64,000 bases of DNA. Origin: Sphingobacterium composti (GTDB lineage Bacteria > Bacteroidota > Bacteroidia > Sphingobacteriales > Sphingobacteriaceae). Location of the stretch: contig NZ_WUQZ01000004.1 of assembly GCF_009829075.1 (NCBI RefSeq), forward strand, positions 184,497-248,496, written 5' to 3'. The notes below the pieces were generated by a model. It saw nothing but the letters and a program-made list of their open reading frames with translations, was not told where the DNA came from and did not search any database. The translations under genes and the position numbers were made by a program. Positions 45,808 to 55,585 of this stretch are shown piece by piece (within the stretch, counting starts at the first letter, position 1; the number at the start of each line of letters is the position of its first letter).

Positions 45808-46242
45808 ATTGTTTTTTTAATAGATAGAATTTGTGATGTAGGAATGGCTTAATACTATTAATGTGGAAGCCAAGGTACGGAAAAAATATAAAAATGTAAA
45901 ACATTTATTGAATATTAATATATTAAAACGTTTGTTTTCAGGTGTTTCTATGAAATTAATGTGTATTCGATAAAATTTTTTAAGATTTTCAGAGGTTGTA
46001 ATTTAGTTTTTGAGGTAGCGTTTAAAATGATACTAATCGTTTTAATAAATATTTGCTTCTAGAGAGGTTAAAATAGTTTTGATGTTAGTGAATTGAGTTG
46101 TAAAGTATCCCGCCAAAATATACTATTTTTAATTTTATAGGCTTAGCTTCCAATTCGTTAGGATTTGATGAAATCTAAGGCTTTAATTTTTCAATTTAAA
46201 TCAATAGATTGGATAATAACCTACAAAATTATAAATAAACCT
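45808..46242. other. Intergenic region between the signalling block and the AraC regulator
   Basis: No gene is supported. The region is AT-rich and holds a separated 10-base inverted repeat, TATTAAAACG at 45921-45930 and CGTTTTAATA at 46038-46047, which could be a pair of regulator half-sites or chance. The AraC reading frame stays open up to 46165, but the sequence there is leader-like. Confidence 0.4.
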
Positions 46243-47130
46243 ATGAAACCGTCACTATATGATGTACAATCTCTATTGAGAAATTCTATCCATGTAAAGG
46301 AGGTTGTTCAAAAGTCTTTAAGTGATCAATTACATTATCATAATGCCTACGAAATAGCACTCATCCTAAAGGGTAATGGAAGAAGAATTGTGGGTGACAG
46401 CGTGGATCGGTTTGTTGATGGCGACCTCACTATCATGCCCCCATACATGCCTCATGCTACGTATACAGAATCAAAGCATCATGTCGTTAATAATGATGAA
46501 TCCATTCATGCAATCGTGATTTACTTTATGCCAGATTGGTTTGAAGATCGTCATTACAATTCAGTTGATTTTGCACCTATTCGTTTGCTATTTAGTAATT
46601 TGAAAAGAGGGATACGGATAGCTGGTGAGAGATATAATAATATTGTCTCCATGATAAATGAGATATCTGTAACGGAGAATAGCTTAGACCGATTATTAAT
46701 ATTACTACACCTAATAAAGGATTTAGCTACCAATGCTACCTTTGAATATTTGGCGAGTTCAATCTATCAGATTAGTAATCGCGATGATAATATTGAGAAA
46801 ATAAATAAAATTTACAAATATGTCATGGAGAATTTTACCAACAAAATTAGTCTAGAGGAAGTTGCAGAAATCGCGTTTATGACACCACCAGCATTTTGTA
46901 AATATTTTAAAAACAGAACTAACAAGACATTTTCAAATTTTGTAAATGAAATTCGGATAGGATATGCCTGTGAATTATTACTTCAAGGAAATGATGATAT
47001 TTCATCCATAGCTTATCATGCTGGCTTCAACAACCTTACCTCTTTCAATAAAAATTTTAAAAAATTCACCAAATTGACTCCTTCAGAATACAGAATGAAA
47101 TCATTGGCAGTAATGGAATTAGCAGACTAA
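46243..47130 (+). CDS. AraC-family transcriptional regulator
   Basis: The start ATG at 46243 gives a 296-residue protein. The open frame upstream (from 46165) codes for non-family residues. The N-terminal half is a cupin-like effector domain (DQLHYHNAYEIALILKGNG and DLTIMPPYMPHATY with metal- or sugar-binding-type histidines). The C-terminal 100 residues form two helix-turn-helix units: ISLEEVAEIAFMTPPAFCKY and DISSIAYHAGFNNLTSFNKN, then FTKLTPSEYR, the AraC signature. It is the first gene of the second catabolic island, 18 bases before an SDR gene, and is the best candidate for its local activator. Confidence 0.93.
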   Translation: MKPSLYDVQSLLRNSIHVKEVVQKSLSDQLHYHNAYEIALILKGNGRRIVGDSVDRFVDGDLTIMPPYMPHATYTESKHHVVNNDESIHAIVIYFMPDWFEDRHYNSVDFAPIRLLFSNLKRGIRIAGERYNNIVSMINEISVTENSLDRLLILLHLIKDLATNATFEYLASSIYQISNRDDNIEKINKIYKYVMENFTNKISLEEVAEIAFMTPPAFCKYFKNRTNKTFSNFVNEIRIGYACELLLQGNDDISSIAYHAGFNNLTSFNKNFKKFTKLTPSEYRMKSLAVMELAD

Positions 47131-47148
47131 TCAATAAATAGACTTTAT

Positions 47149-47904
47149 ATGTTCAAAAACAAAATCGTAATTATAAGCGGAGGAATAGGCGGAATAGGAT
47201 TGGCAACAGCTAAGAAATTTGCGAGCCTTGGAGCGCATATTGCACTTGCGGATATTAAGAAAAAGGAAGACATTAATTCTCAAATTAATGAAATCAAAAG
47301 TTTTGGAGTAAAATGTTTATATACCTGTCTCGATGTCTCGAAATCTGATGATGTCAAGAGATGGATTGAGGAAGTAGAGCAAACCTTAGGAATACCAACA
47401 ATAATTATTGTTAATGCAGCAATTACAAGACTTTCATCTTTTGACGAGACTTCTGCTACGCAGTGGGATTTGGACATAGCTGTAAATGTAAATGGGGCAT
47501 TCTATATGAGTAAGTATGCGACAGAACTACTCAAACAAAAGCAAGAAAAGGGCAGAGTCGTGTTCGTTGGTAGTTGGGCTGCTCAGCATGTCCACAGTCA
47601 TATGCCCTCTTATTCTGTCTCAAAAGCAGCGATTCAAATGCTTAATAAATGCCTTGCATTAGAGTTAGCGCCATACGGGATATTAGTGAACGAAATTGCG
47701 CCAGGTTATGTTGACGCTGGACTTTCTGGTCGTATATGGGATGAAAATCCTGGTCGAAGAGAAAAGGCTGCTGAACGAATTCCAACTAAAGAAGTAATAT
47801 TAGCAGAAGAAGTGGCAGATAATATAGTATTCTTATGCGATCCAAAAAATCGCCATATGGTAGGTGCTTCTTTGTTGATGGATGGAGGACTCTCATTGAA
47901 ATAA
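47149..47904 (+). CDS. Short-chain dehydrogenase/reductase
   Basis: This 251-residue SDR has the cofactor motif SGGIGGIGLATAKKFASLGA at residues 10-29. The Asp that favours NAD is in ALADIK. An NxA motif lies in VNAAIT, and the catalytic Ser is in VGSWAAQ. Tyr and Lys come in YSVSKAA near residue 158. ILVNEIAPGYVDAGLSG after it is typical. The likely job is oxidation of a sugar or polyol hydroxyl to a lactone or ketone, or the reverse, in the cytosol. It lies between the AraC regulator gene and the ceramidase-like gene, with gaps of 18 and 4 bases. The substrate is unknown; the nearby lactonase and sugar acid dehydratase fit a sugar dehydrogenase. Confidence 0.92.
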   Translation: MFKNKIVIISGGIGGIGLATAKKFASLGAHIALADIKKKEDINSQINEIKSFGVKCLYTCLDVSKSDDVKRWIEEVEQTLGIPTIIIVNAAITRLSSFDETSATQWDLDIAVNVNGAFYMSKYATELLKQKQEKGRVVFVGSWAAQHVHSHMPSYSVSKAAIQMLNKCLALELAPYGILVNEIAPGYVDAGLSGRIWDENPGRREKAAERIPTKEVILAEEVADNIVFLCDPKNRHMVGASLLMDGGLSLK

Positions 47905-47908
47905 GCAT

Positions 47909-49291
47909 ATGCAAGATAATCTTATTTATAAAGACAATAATTATAAAGGGTTTGTTGGTGTAGCAGAATTGGATGTGACGCCTCCAATAGGAATATATTC
48001 ACGAAATTGGGGGGCTGCATTACATAACCAATCAATTGGAAATCACAATTCCTTAAAAATAAGCTGTGTCACAATATCTCAGAAAGCTAATAGTACGCCA
48101 TTAGTTCTTATAAGCCTAGACGCATGTGTGTGGAGAAGTTATGAATTGAAAGAAAGGATTTTAGGTAATATTAGAAGAGAATTTTCACTTCCTAAGGAAA
48201 ACTTAGCATTTTGTCTTACGCATACGCATGCAGGTCCTGTATTATCCGAAGAGTTGGACGAAGAAGTTGGAGGAAACTTGAATAGATATTATATTCAAGT
48301 ACTAGAGGCCCATATAAGTAACGTCATTACTGAAAGTTTAAAAAATAGATCATTAAGTGTCATCACATGGAAATATGGCAAATGCTCTTTAGCAAAAAAC
48401 CGAGATTTATTTCTTGAAGATGATAACAAATTCATAACAGGATTTAATCCCGCTAATAGTTCCGATGATACGTTATTAGTAGGGCGAATAGTAGATGTTA
48501 AGACAAAATATATAAAAGGAATCATAGTAAATTATGCCTGTCATCCTACTACATTGGCTTGGACCAATAAACTTGTCTCCGCTGATTATGTGGGCGAGAT
48601 GAGAGATTTTATAAATTGCGAATTTGAATGTCCTATATTGTTTGTACAAGGAGCTTCTGGTGATTTAGCTCCACAAATTCAATATACAGATGACCTTCAT
48701 ATTGTCAAATCAAATGGGAAAATTCTAGCTTATTCTATTCTATCTATTTTAGAACAGATGTTACCCATTGAAGAGGAAATGTATCTTAAAAATATTGTAG
48801 CATCAGGTGCTGATTTGGCAAATTGGGATTTAGCAAGATCCAGTTCCAACAGTACTTTAACTGCACATATCTTACCTATTGTTTATAGATTGAAAGATAT
48901 GCCGAGTTTGGAAGAAATCTCAAAACAGATGCAATCTGAAGCTTCACGTGTGGAGAAGGAAAAATTGTTTAGGCTCAAAAATTTACGCATTCAATTTGGA
49001 AACAGTGATAGTGTGACAATTGGTGTGTGTGTATGGCAGATAGGAGACGCATTATTTGTTGGGCAACAAAATGAGGCTTATTCTGATTTTCAGCTAGTTC
49101 TGAGAAGTTTTTTTAGTGCGAAATCTATTATTGTAGGTAATATAGTTAATGGCTCGGCGGGCTATTTACCACCAAAAGAACTTTATACGCAGGATTGTTA
49201 TACGGTAAAACAAACTCCTTTTGCTGCAGGATGTTTAGAAAACCTTATACAGCATACGTTATCCTTTATTAATAATTTAAAATCTAACTGA
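47909..49291 (+). CDS. Neutral ceramidase-like (N-acyl amide hydrolase-like) protein without signal peptide
   Basis: The 460-residue protein resembles the N-terminal catalytic domain of neutral/alkaline ceramidases. It begins GVAELDVTPPIGIYSRNWG and contains the zinc-site motif CLTHTHAGPVLS near residue 107 and the second histidine site NYACHPTTLAW near residue 200. VQGASGDLAPQ is also typical. Full ceramidases are about 650 residues and secreted. This one lacks the C-terminal immunoglobulin-like domain and any signal peptide, so it is probably cytosolic. Its place between an SDR and a Gfo/Idh/MocA enzyme gene argues for hydrolysis of an amide or ester in a sugar-derived metabolite rather than ceramide. 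Confidence 0.78.
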   Translation: MQDNLIYKDNNYKGFVGVAELDVTPPIGIYSRNWGAALHNQSIGNHNSLKISCVTISQKANSTPLVLISLDACVWRSYELKERILGNIRREFSLPKENLAFCLTHTHAGPVLSEELDEEVGGNLNRYYIQVLEAHISNVITESLKNRSLSVITWKYGKCSLAKNRDLFLEDDNKFITGFNPANSSDDTLLVGRIVDVKTKYIKGIIVNYACHPTTLAWTNKLVSADYVGEMRDFINCEFECPILFVQGASGDLAPQIQYTDDLHIVKSNGKILAYSILSILEQMLPIEEEMYLKNIVASGADLANWDLARSSSNSTLTAHILPIVYRLKDMPSLEEISKQMQSEASRVEKEKLFRLKNLRIQFGNSDSVTIGVCVWQIGDALFVGQQNEAYSDFQLVLRSFFSAKSIIVGNIVNGSAGYLPPKELYTQDCYTVKQTPFAAGCLENLIQHTLSFINNLKSN

Positions 49292-49293
49292 TT

Positions 49294-50463
49294 ATGGAAT
49301 CAAGAAGAAATTTTTTACAAAAACTTTCCTTGGCGTCTTTTGGTGCTTTATTAGGAGGTTCTTCAAATTTATTTGCTACTGATAAGCATCTACAAATTGA
49401 CAATATTGATTCTTATGATGCCCTGTCTACCAGCCGAAAGGTAAAAGTCGGTTTAGTTGGATATGGATTTTCAAAATTTTCAGCTGATTTTGGTTTTCAA
49501 AATCATCCAAACGTAGAAATTGTAGCTGTAAGTGATATTATTCCGGAAAGATGTCAAGCATTAGCCAATCATGTAAAGTGTTCAAAAAAATATGCCTCAC
49601 TTGAGGAATTGGTAAAAGATAAAGATATTGAAGCCGTATTTATAGCTACTGACGCACCTAGCCATGGTCGTCATGCTATTCTTGCTTTGAATCATGGTAA
49701 GCACGTCGCAGTAGCAGTTCCTGCAATTTTTAGTGATTTGGAAGAGGCACATCAATTACAGCAAGCGGTTGAGCGTAGTGGTAAGCTTTATATGATGTTT
49801 GAAACTTCATGTTATAGAGAAGATTTGTATGCTATGCGACAAATTTATAGAGCTGGGGGATTTGGGAAGATTCTTTATTCTGAGGGAGAATATTTGCATT
49901 ATAAACCTAATGGATTGCCGAGTTACAATAATTGGCGAGATGGAATTCCTCCGATGTACTATATTACTCACGCCACTGCCTATCATTTAGCAGTGACTGA
50001 GGGGTACTTCACAGAAGTTTCTTGCTACGGAATAGAAAGTACCTTGGATGTACTTAAAAATGGAGACAATGTGTATAATAATAAATTTGGAACTGAAGTA
50101 GCTATATTCAAATCCAATGATGGAGGTTTGTCTAGAATGATGTATAGTAATGACACAAATGGTCCTTTTGCAGAGGAGGGGAGAGTTAGAGGTGAGAAAG
50201 GCTCTTACTCTAGAAGTAAAAAATACCATGGTGAAATGAAAGATTTACCTAATGTATCAAGACCTCAATTGCCGGAAGGAGTTCCTGCCGGAGGACATGG
50301 GGGATCGCATGGACAACTAACACACGATTTTATCACTTGTATTTTGAACCATACGAAACCTTGGATTGACGTGAGGTTGTCATTAAATTTAAGTGTGCCT
50401 GGCATTGTTGCACATGAATCAGCTTTGCATAATGGCAAAACATTATCCATACCACATTTTTAA
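49294..50463 (+). CDS. Exported Gfo/Idh/MocA-family oxidoreductase (Tat signal), copy A
   Basis: The 389-residue protein starts with a twin-arginine-type signal (SRRNFLQKLSLASFGALLGG). After about 45 residues comes a Rossmann fold (VKVGLVGYGFSKFSADFGF), then IEAVFIATDAPSHGRHAILA and HGKHVAVAVPAIF where the usual EKP is replaced by VAVPAIF. The C-terminal domain includes MFETSCYREDLYAMRQIY and the metal- or substrate-like GGHGGSHGQLTHDFI. Related periplasmic enzymes hold NAD(P) tightly and oxidise or epimerise glycosides. It is a close paralogue of the protein at 55586. It is translated 2 bases after the ceramidase-like gene. The missing EKP lysine makes a classical dehydrogenase mechanism doubtful. 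Confidence 0.88.
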   Translation: MESRRNFLQKLSLASFGALLGGSSNLFATDKHLQIDNIDSYDALSTSRKVKVGLVGYGFSKFSADFGFQNHPNVEIVAVSDIIPERCQALANHVKCSKKYASLEELVKDKDIEAVFIATDAPSHGRHAILALNHGKHVAVAVPAIFSDLEEAHQLQQAVERSGKLYMMFETSCYREDLYAMRQIYRAGGFGKILYSEGEYLHYKPNGLPSYNNWRDGIPPMYYITHATAYHLAVTEGYFTEVSCYGIESTLDVLKNGDNVYNNKFGTEVAIFKSNDGGLSRMMYSNDTNGPFAEEGRVRGEKGSYSRSKKYHGEMKDLPNVSRPQLPEGVPAGGHGGSHGQLTHDFITCILNHTKPWIDVRLSLNLSVPGIVAHESALHNGKTLSIPHF

Positions 50464-50467
50464 ATTA

Positions 50468-50495
50468 TCACCAACACTAAAATGAGTGTTGGTGA
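50468..50495. terminator. Hairpin between converging halves of the catabolic island
   Basis: An 11-bp perfect stem (50468-50478 with 50485-50495) has a 6-base loop and lies between two converging stop codons. T tracts are weak, so termination strength is uncertain. Confidence 0.6.
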
Positions 50496-50502
50496 ATTGA
50501 AT

Positions 50503-51396
50503 TTAGGTTGTATATGTAAATATATTTGTTTTGAATCCTGAATATGGCAAATTCTTGATTACAAATGTGGAGCCTGCCAATGGTTGGCTTTTTAAATTTT
50601 CTTCATTTAATCCAATTTTAGCTGTTGTAATATACAGATCATTTAGATTATCACCACCAAAAGTACAAGAGGTGACTTTGCTTACTGGAAGGTGAATTTC
50701 TCCTATTATTTCTTTTGAAATTGGATCAAATCGGATTACTTTGTTGCCATTCCATAGTGCTATCCATAATTTTCCTGCTGTATCGATGGTCATTCCATCT
50801 GGAATTCCGTATCGATCTTCAAAGGCGTATAGCTCTTGTTTATTATTAATATTGCCATTATTATAATCGAAAACAAATAATTTTCTAACGCCGGTATCGA
50901 TTAAATAGAATTTATTTTTTTCTAAATCCCAAGCTAATCCATTTGAGCATGAAAGCTTTGGTAAAGTCAATATTATATTTTTACTAGGGGATAATTTGTA
51001 TAAATTAGCTACTTCTTTCTTATTATAAACTTCATCCATTGTGCCTGCCCAAAAGTTACCCAAAGGATCTATTTTACCATCGTTGAATCTATTGTCTGGG
51101 AGAGTAGCCTCAGGAGAGGCTATTAACGTATTCTCTCCTGAAGCTAAATCAGTAAAATATATACCTTTTTTTTGTGCTGTTATGAGAATTGAAGGATTAG
51201 ATGTAAGTGCTATACAACCAATTTTTTGACTTATAGCTACAGCATCTGTTTGTCCATTTGTAGGATTATAACAAAATATTTTTTGACCAAAAATATCCAC
51301 CCAATACAATCTTTTTGTTCTATAGTCCCATAGGGGGCCTTCTCCTAGTTCTGATTGAATATGGGATACCAATTCCCAATTGTCTTTCATTACCAT
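50503..51396 (-). CDS. SMP-30/gluconolactonase-family lactonase
   Basis: The 297-residue cytosolic protein is a six-bladed propeller of the SMP-30/regucalcin/XylC type. Metal ligands can be placed: Glu in SELGEGPLWD (residue ~17), Asn in DNRFNDGKIDPLGNFWAG (~100), Asn in LSCSNGLAWD (~150) and Asp in IPDGMTIDTAGKLWIALW (~200). The family hydrolyses sugar lactones to aldonic acids. It is the last gene of the minus-strand unit that also codes for a symporter and a galactonate dehydratase-like enzyme. It therefore supplies the middle step of an oxidative sugar pathway. The gap to the symporter gene is 9 bases. Confidence 0.92.
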   Translation of the reverse strand: MVMKDNWELVSHIQSELGEGPLWDYRTKRLYWVDIFGQKIFCYNPTNGQTDAVAISQKIGCIALTSNPSILITAQKKGIYFTDLASGENTLIASPEATLPDNRFNDGKIDPLGNFWAGTMDEVYNKKEVANLYKLSPSKNIILTLPKLSCSNGLAWDLEKNKFYLIDTGVRKLFVFDYNNGNINNKQELYAFEDRYGIPDGMTIDTAGKLWIALWNGNKVIRFDPISKEIIGEIHLPVSKVTSCTFGGDNLNDLYITTAKIGLNEENLKSQPLAGSTFVIKNLPYSGFKTNIFTYTT

Positions 51397-51405
51397 AGTG
51401 CAAGA

Positions 51406-52977
51406 TTAAGCGTAAGCGATATAGAAATACAAAACTAGAACGACTACTATTGCCCACCAAATAAAAGGATTTCGTAACCCTTTATTTTGCTCCCTTTCTT
51501 CTGGTTTCAAGCGCAGACTTTCTTTGTTCCATATTAAGCCTTCTAATTCAGCCGCTGATTTTGCTGGTGTTAAAAGACTAACAATAGCACATGTCAGCAT
51601 ACAAGTCCAAAACACAATACCAGCTCTATTCATATAAGCAATTTCAGGAAAAGCTAATTCGAGTGATAATGCCATAGGAATAGTTAATAAACCAGCTGCT
51701 AAAGCGCCTTGTTGTGTAGTTCTTTTCCAAAGTATACCTAACAAAAACATAGTAGCAATACCGGGTGTAAAATAGCCATAAGCCTTCATTAAGAAAAGAA
51801 ATATTGGTTTATCTGAATAATTAATTAATAAACCAGTACAAATCATTCCAAGCACAATCACAACTACGCCTACACTTTTACCAAATCGAACCGATTGTTC
51901 GTCTGTTGCTTTTTTATTAATGTAAGGAATGTATACATCCATTGTGAGGATCGTAGTACAAGAATTAATTGCTCCAGAAAGATGAGACATGATTGCTGCA
52001 ATAAGTCCTGCCATTACAAGTCCTACCAATCCTGATGGAAGTAAATTGCCTACCAAAGTAGAAAAAAGTAAATCTGGTTTCTCTAGGTTTGGAAATAGTT
52101 TTGGTGCTACTAATGCTGGAAATATGATTAAAAAAGGCACAAGAAATTTGAGGTATTGTGAGAAAACAACACCCATACGTGCATGCCACTCATTTTTTGC
52201 AGCTAATACACGTTGTACAACAAATTGATTTGTTGCGAAATAGAATATACTCACACAAAGGGATCCTCCAAGATACATTGTCCACGGAAAATCAGGGTCT
52301 GTTGAAGGTAATAATATATCCCATTCTTTGGAAGATTCAATAATTGCAGGAATACCTCCTGCAGTATCAATAGTCACATAAGATAATACAAGCATCCCAG
52401 AGAGTAATACAACTAATTGTAACATTTCCGTCCATACAACTGCGCGCAAACCACCTAATATTGTGTATATACCTGTTGCAACGGCTAATACAATGACGCT
52501 GGTAATTATGGGTATATCAAGCAATGCGTGTAAGGATAATGCACCGAGGTATAAAACAGCTCCTATTTCAACGAATACATAGGTTAATACGACCAAAATG
52601 GAATATGTCGTACGAGCGGATCCTCCATATCTTTTCTGCAAATATTCGGGCATCGTAAAAAAGCCGTTTCGAATATAAAATGGAAGGAATACCCATAATA
52701 ACACATTTAACCCAATTAAAATAGCGCCCCATTCCATTGTTACGGCGACGAATCCACGTGTGTAGGCAACCCCCATAGCCCCGACCAAATGATGACTACT
52801 TATGTTGGCCGCAATGATACTTCCACCAATCATTGCCCAGGATAATTTATCACCAGCCAAAAAATAATCTCTCTTAGTTTTCTTGCCTTGTTGCGAGGCA
52901 TACATACCCAGTCCAAATACGATGACTAGGTATGTAATGAATATACTTATATCTAAGTATGTAATATCTAAATCCAT
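51406..52977 (-). CDS. Sodium:solute symporter (SSS/SGLT family)
   Basis: This 523-residue inner-membrane protein has about 13-14 hydrophobic helices. SGLT-type landmarks are YDYFLAGDKL-like KRDYFLAGDKLSWAMIGGSI near residue 40, the sodium-site helix with NISSHHLVGAMG, and the family signature YTILGGLRAVVWTEMLQLVV near residue 175. The C-terminal charged tail (ELEGLIWNKESLRLKPEERE) precedes a last helix. Relatives move sugars, sugar acids or inositol together with sodium. It would carry the product released in the periplasm by the SusCD-linked enzymes across the inner membrane, to be processed by the dehydratase and lactonase encoded on either side. Confidence 0.94.
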   Translation of the reverse strand: MDLDITYLDISIFITYLVIVFGLGMYASQQGKKTKRDYFLAGDKLSWAMIGGSIIAANISSHHLVGAMGVAYTRGFVAVTMEWGAILIGLNVLLWVFLPFYIRNGFFTMPEYLQKRYGGSARTTYSILVVLTYVFVEIGAVLYLGALSLHALLDIPIITSVIVLAVATGIYTILGGLRAVVWTEMLQLVVLLSGMLVLSYVTIDTAGGIPAIIESSKEWDILLPSTDPDFPWTMYLGGSLCVSIFYFATNQFVVQRVLAAKNEWHARMGVVFSQYLKFLVPFLIIFPALVAPKLFPNLEKPDLLFSTLVGNLLPSGLVGLVMAGLIAAIMSHLSGAINSCTTILTMDVYIPYINKKATDEQSVRFGKSVGVVVIVLGMICTGLLINYSDKPIFLFLMKAYGYFTPGIATMFLLGILWKRTTQQGALAAGLLTIPMALSLELAFPEIAYMNRAGIVFWTCMLTCAIVSLLTPAKSAAELEGLIWNKESLRLKPEEREQNKGLRNPFIWWAIVVVLVLYFYIAYA

Positions 52978-52995
52978 GGTTTGTCAATAAAAGTC

Positions 52996-54174
52996 CTACC
53001 AATCACCTACGCTTCCGTCTCTATAAAATACTCGTTGAAGTACCTCTTGTTGGAAAGGATGTTTTTTTACTTCTTCAATATTAATTTCAATACCCAATCC
53101 TGGTAAAGTATTAGGTTGAACAGTCATTCCTTGTTTTGTAATATTGAAGTTTTCACTCACAATGTCATTACGCCAAGGCACATCATTATGTACACTTTCG
53201 CAAATAATGTATGATGAAGTAGAAAAACCAACTGCTAAAGAGGCTGCTGTACTAATTGGACCTTGTGGATTGTGTGGTGCTATTGAAACACGGTATGCAT
53301 CAGCCAATGCGGCGATTTTACGTACTTCGGTGATCCCTCCACAGTGTGTGATATCAGGCTGTATAACACTTACGGCTCTTTTTTCGAGTAAATCACGGAA
53401 TGCATGTATACCAACTAATCTTTCACCAGAAGCAATAGCAGTGGATACAGCGCGTTGAATTAGTGCAATATCTTCAACAGATTCTGGCCAGCAAGGTTCT
53501 TCAAAAAAATATAGTCCATATGGCTCTAGTGCTTTAGCAAATTGTAGTCCCATACGAGGACTAGGTCTTGCGTGACAATCTACCATTATATCTATTTTAT
53601 CTCCAACAGCTTCACGCATGGCGCGGACGCAAGATTCGGCATATTTAATAGGTTCAAGACCCTCCAAAGACATTGTCTCAGGTACAGCCATAGATTTGAA
53701 TGCAGTAAAACCTTCATCTACAGCTTGTAATGCTAATTCAGCAAATCGCTTACTATCATCGGCTCTTGTTTCATAAAAATCCTCCATCTTTCCTCCACCC
53801 AAATGACAATATAAACGTACATAATCACGAACTTTTCCTCCTAATAATTCATAGGTGGGTACATTATGAATTTTGCCGGCTATATCCCATAGCGCTATGT
53901 CAATACCACTTATTGCCGTACCTCTAACAATATTATCGCCATGCCAAAAATGTTGACGATACATCATTTGCCATAAATGTTCTATTCTTCTTGGGTCTTG
54001 ACCAACGAGTAATTGACTGATATCTTCTATGGCACCGACTACAGATCGAGTATGCCATTCTAATGTAGCTTCACCCCATCCCCACAAGCCAGGTTGATCG
54101 GTTACTACCTTTATGAAAATCCAATTCCGCATTCTCGCATTACAAACATATGTTTCAATGGCTGTTATTTTCAT
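52996..54174 (-). CDS. Enolase-superfamily sugar acid dehydratase (galactonate dehydratase-like)
   Basis: The 392-residue enzyme belongs to the mandelate racemase/muconate lactonizing family. Metal ligands lie in [10 protein letters not shown] (Asp ~205), [11 protein letters not shown] (Glu ~231) and ASGERLVG (Glu ~257). The catalytic Asp-His dyad is in [11 protein letters not shown] (~278) and [15 protein letters not shown] (~307). The APHNPxGP loop is the hallmark of D-galactonate, mannonate and related aldonate dehydratases. It would convert an aldonic acid to a 2-keto-3-deoxy acid. The exact sugar acid cannot be read. Neighbouring lactonase and symporter genes support an aldonate substrate. 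No aldolase or KDG kinase is visible in the window to finish the pathway. Confidence 0.92.
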   Translation of the reverse strand: MKITAIETYVCNARMRNWIFIKVVTDQPGLWGWGEATLEWHTRSVVGAIEDISQLLVGQDPRRIEHLWQMMYRQHFWHGDNIVRGTAISGIDIALWDIAGKIHNVPTYELLGGKVRDYVRLYCHLGGGKMEDFYETRADDSKRFAELALQAVDEGFTAFKSMAVPETMSLEGLEPIKYAESCVRAMREAVGDKIDIMVDCHARPSPRMGLQFAKALEPYGLYFFEEPCWPESVEDIALIQRAVSTAIASGERLVGIHAFRDLLEKRAVSVIQPDITHCGGITEVRKIAALADAYRVSIAPHNPQGPISTAASLAVGFSTSSYIICESVHNDVPWRNDIVSENFNITKQGMTVQPNTLPGLGIEINIEEVKKHPFQQEVLQRVFYRDGSVGDW

Positions 54175-54198
54175 TTTAGATTTTACTTATTGTTTGGT

Positions 54199-55542
54199 TT
54201 ATATATTGTTAATTAAGCGAGACATAACAAGAGCAGTTTTCTCAAGTGTTTGCTCTATGTCTTCTTCGGTATGCGCATAGGAAATACTTCCTTGTTTAAT
54301 TGGGGTAGGGAAATTGAATATACCTTCTTTAATTAATTCATAACGATATCGTTTATCGAAATCCATATCGTTATTCATCATTATATCATGAAAATCAACC
54401 GGTTGATGATCCATGAAATATACACAATATGCGGAACCTTGCCTTGCTACATATACTTTTTTATCATATGCTGAAAAAACATTATTTAGTCCACGTTCTA
54501 ACTTTTCGCCAAGATTTTCCACATGTTCATATACTTTGTAATCATTTGAAGAAAGTTTTTGAAGAGTAGCTATTGCCGCTGCGGTTATCATGGGATGTGC
54601 ATTAAATGTACCAGCTATTAGTACTCTTTCTTCTTTATTAGGATGTATGAAGAAATCCATGTATTTACGTTTGCCGGCAATAACCCCCATTGGGTATCCA
54701 TTTGCTAAAGCTTTACCAAAAGTACTTAAATCAGGAGTCACCCCGCTAATACTTTGATAGCCTCCCAGTGCATGTCTGAATCCTGTTTTAACTTCATCGA
54801 AGATTAACAGAAAATTGTTTTCGTCAGCTAACGCTCTAAGACCTTCGAGATATCCAGGTAATGGTTTCACTATTCCAACATTTTGTAGTAGAGGTTCAAG
54901 TAATATGCATGCAACAGGATAATTGTCAATTACATATTTAACCGACTCTAAATCATTGTAATTAATTATGTGAACTAGGTCTTTATGTTGTTGAGGTATT
55001 CCTGCTGATAAACTATCAAAAGGATATTCACCCGCTACTACACGTGATCCAATTGCGTCAATTGAACTTATTACATTAGCTGCTACATCATTGTGCCAGC
55101 CATTATAGCCTCCTTGCATAATGATAATATGATCTTTCTTAGTAGCAGCGCGCGCAATACGAATTGCATGATATGTCGCTTCAGATCCTGTTGTTGTTAT
55201 TTGTATTTTTTCTGCAGTTGGGACACATTTTAAGAAAAGTTCTGCGAATTCACCCTCCAAATTGGTAGGGCCAGAGCCCATCAAGACTGTGTTTTCTTCT
55301 AATGCTTTTATAGCTGCATCATTTATATCTTTATCATTATGACCTAAAAAGGCAGCCGCAAATCCTGCTTGGTAATCTATGTATTGATTACCTTCAACAT
55401 CCCAGACTTTGGATCCTAACCCTTTTGCAAAGCAAATGTTTGGATCAGATTTCCTGTTTAATGATACCACTCCACCTGGAATGCTCTTTTCGTTATTTAA
55501 TAATATTTCTTGGGATTTAGGCCAATTATTCATTGTATTCAA
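54199..55542 (-). CDS. Glutamate-1-semialdehyde aminomutase-like class III aminotransferase
   Basis: This 447-residue PLP enzyme is related to HemL. Near the N-terminus is IPGGVVSLNRKSDPNICF with YIDYQAGFAAAFLGH. PLP-binding residues are in TTTGSEATYHAIRIARA (~115) and LLIFDEVKTGFRHALGGYQ (~235), and the Schiff-base Lys is in STFGKALANGYPMGVIAG (~265). True HemL serves tetrapyrrole synthesis, but this copy lies inside a sugar acid catabolic unit, so it probably transaminates or isomerises an amino- or keto-sugar derivative. The C-terminal FNFPTPIKQGSISYAHTEED matches HemL-like aminotransferases of secondary pathways. The gap to the dehydratase gene is 24 bases. Confidence 0.88.
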   Translation of the reverse strand: MNTMNNWPKSQEILLNNEKSIPGGVVSLNRKSDPNICFAKGLGSKVWDVEGNQYIDYQAGFAAAFLGHNDKDINDAAIKALEENTVLMGSGPTNLEGEFAELFLKCVPTAEKIQITTTGSEATYHAIRIARAATKKDHIIIMQGGYNGWHNDVAANVISSIDAIGSRVVAGEYPFDSLSAGIPQQHKDLVHIINYNDLESVKYVIDNYPVACILLEPLLQNVGIVKPLPGYLEGLRALADENNFLLIFDEVKTGFRHALGGYQSISGVTPDLSTFGKALANGYPMGVIAGKRKYMDFFIHPNKEERVLIAGTFNAHPMITAAAIATLQKLSSNDYKVYEHVENLGEKLERGLNNVFSAYDKKVYVARQGSAYCVYFMDHQPVDFHDIMMNNDMDFDKRYRYELIKEGIFNFPTPIKQGSISYAHTEEDIEQTLEKTALVMSRLINNI

Positions 55543-55585
55543 TGCAAAAAATTAAGTTTAATAGGTAGTTTACTTATTTAATATT

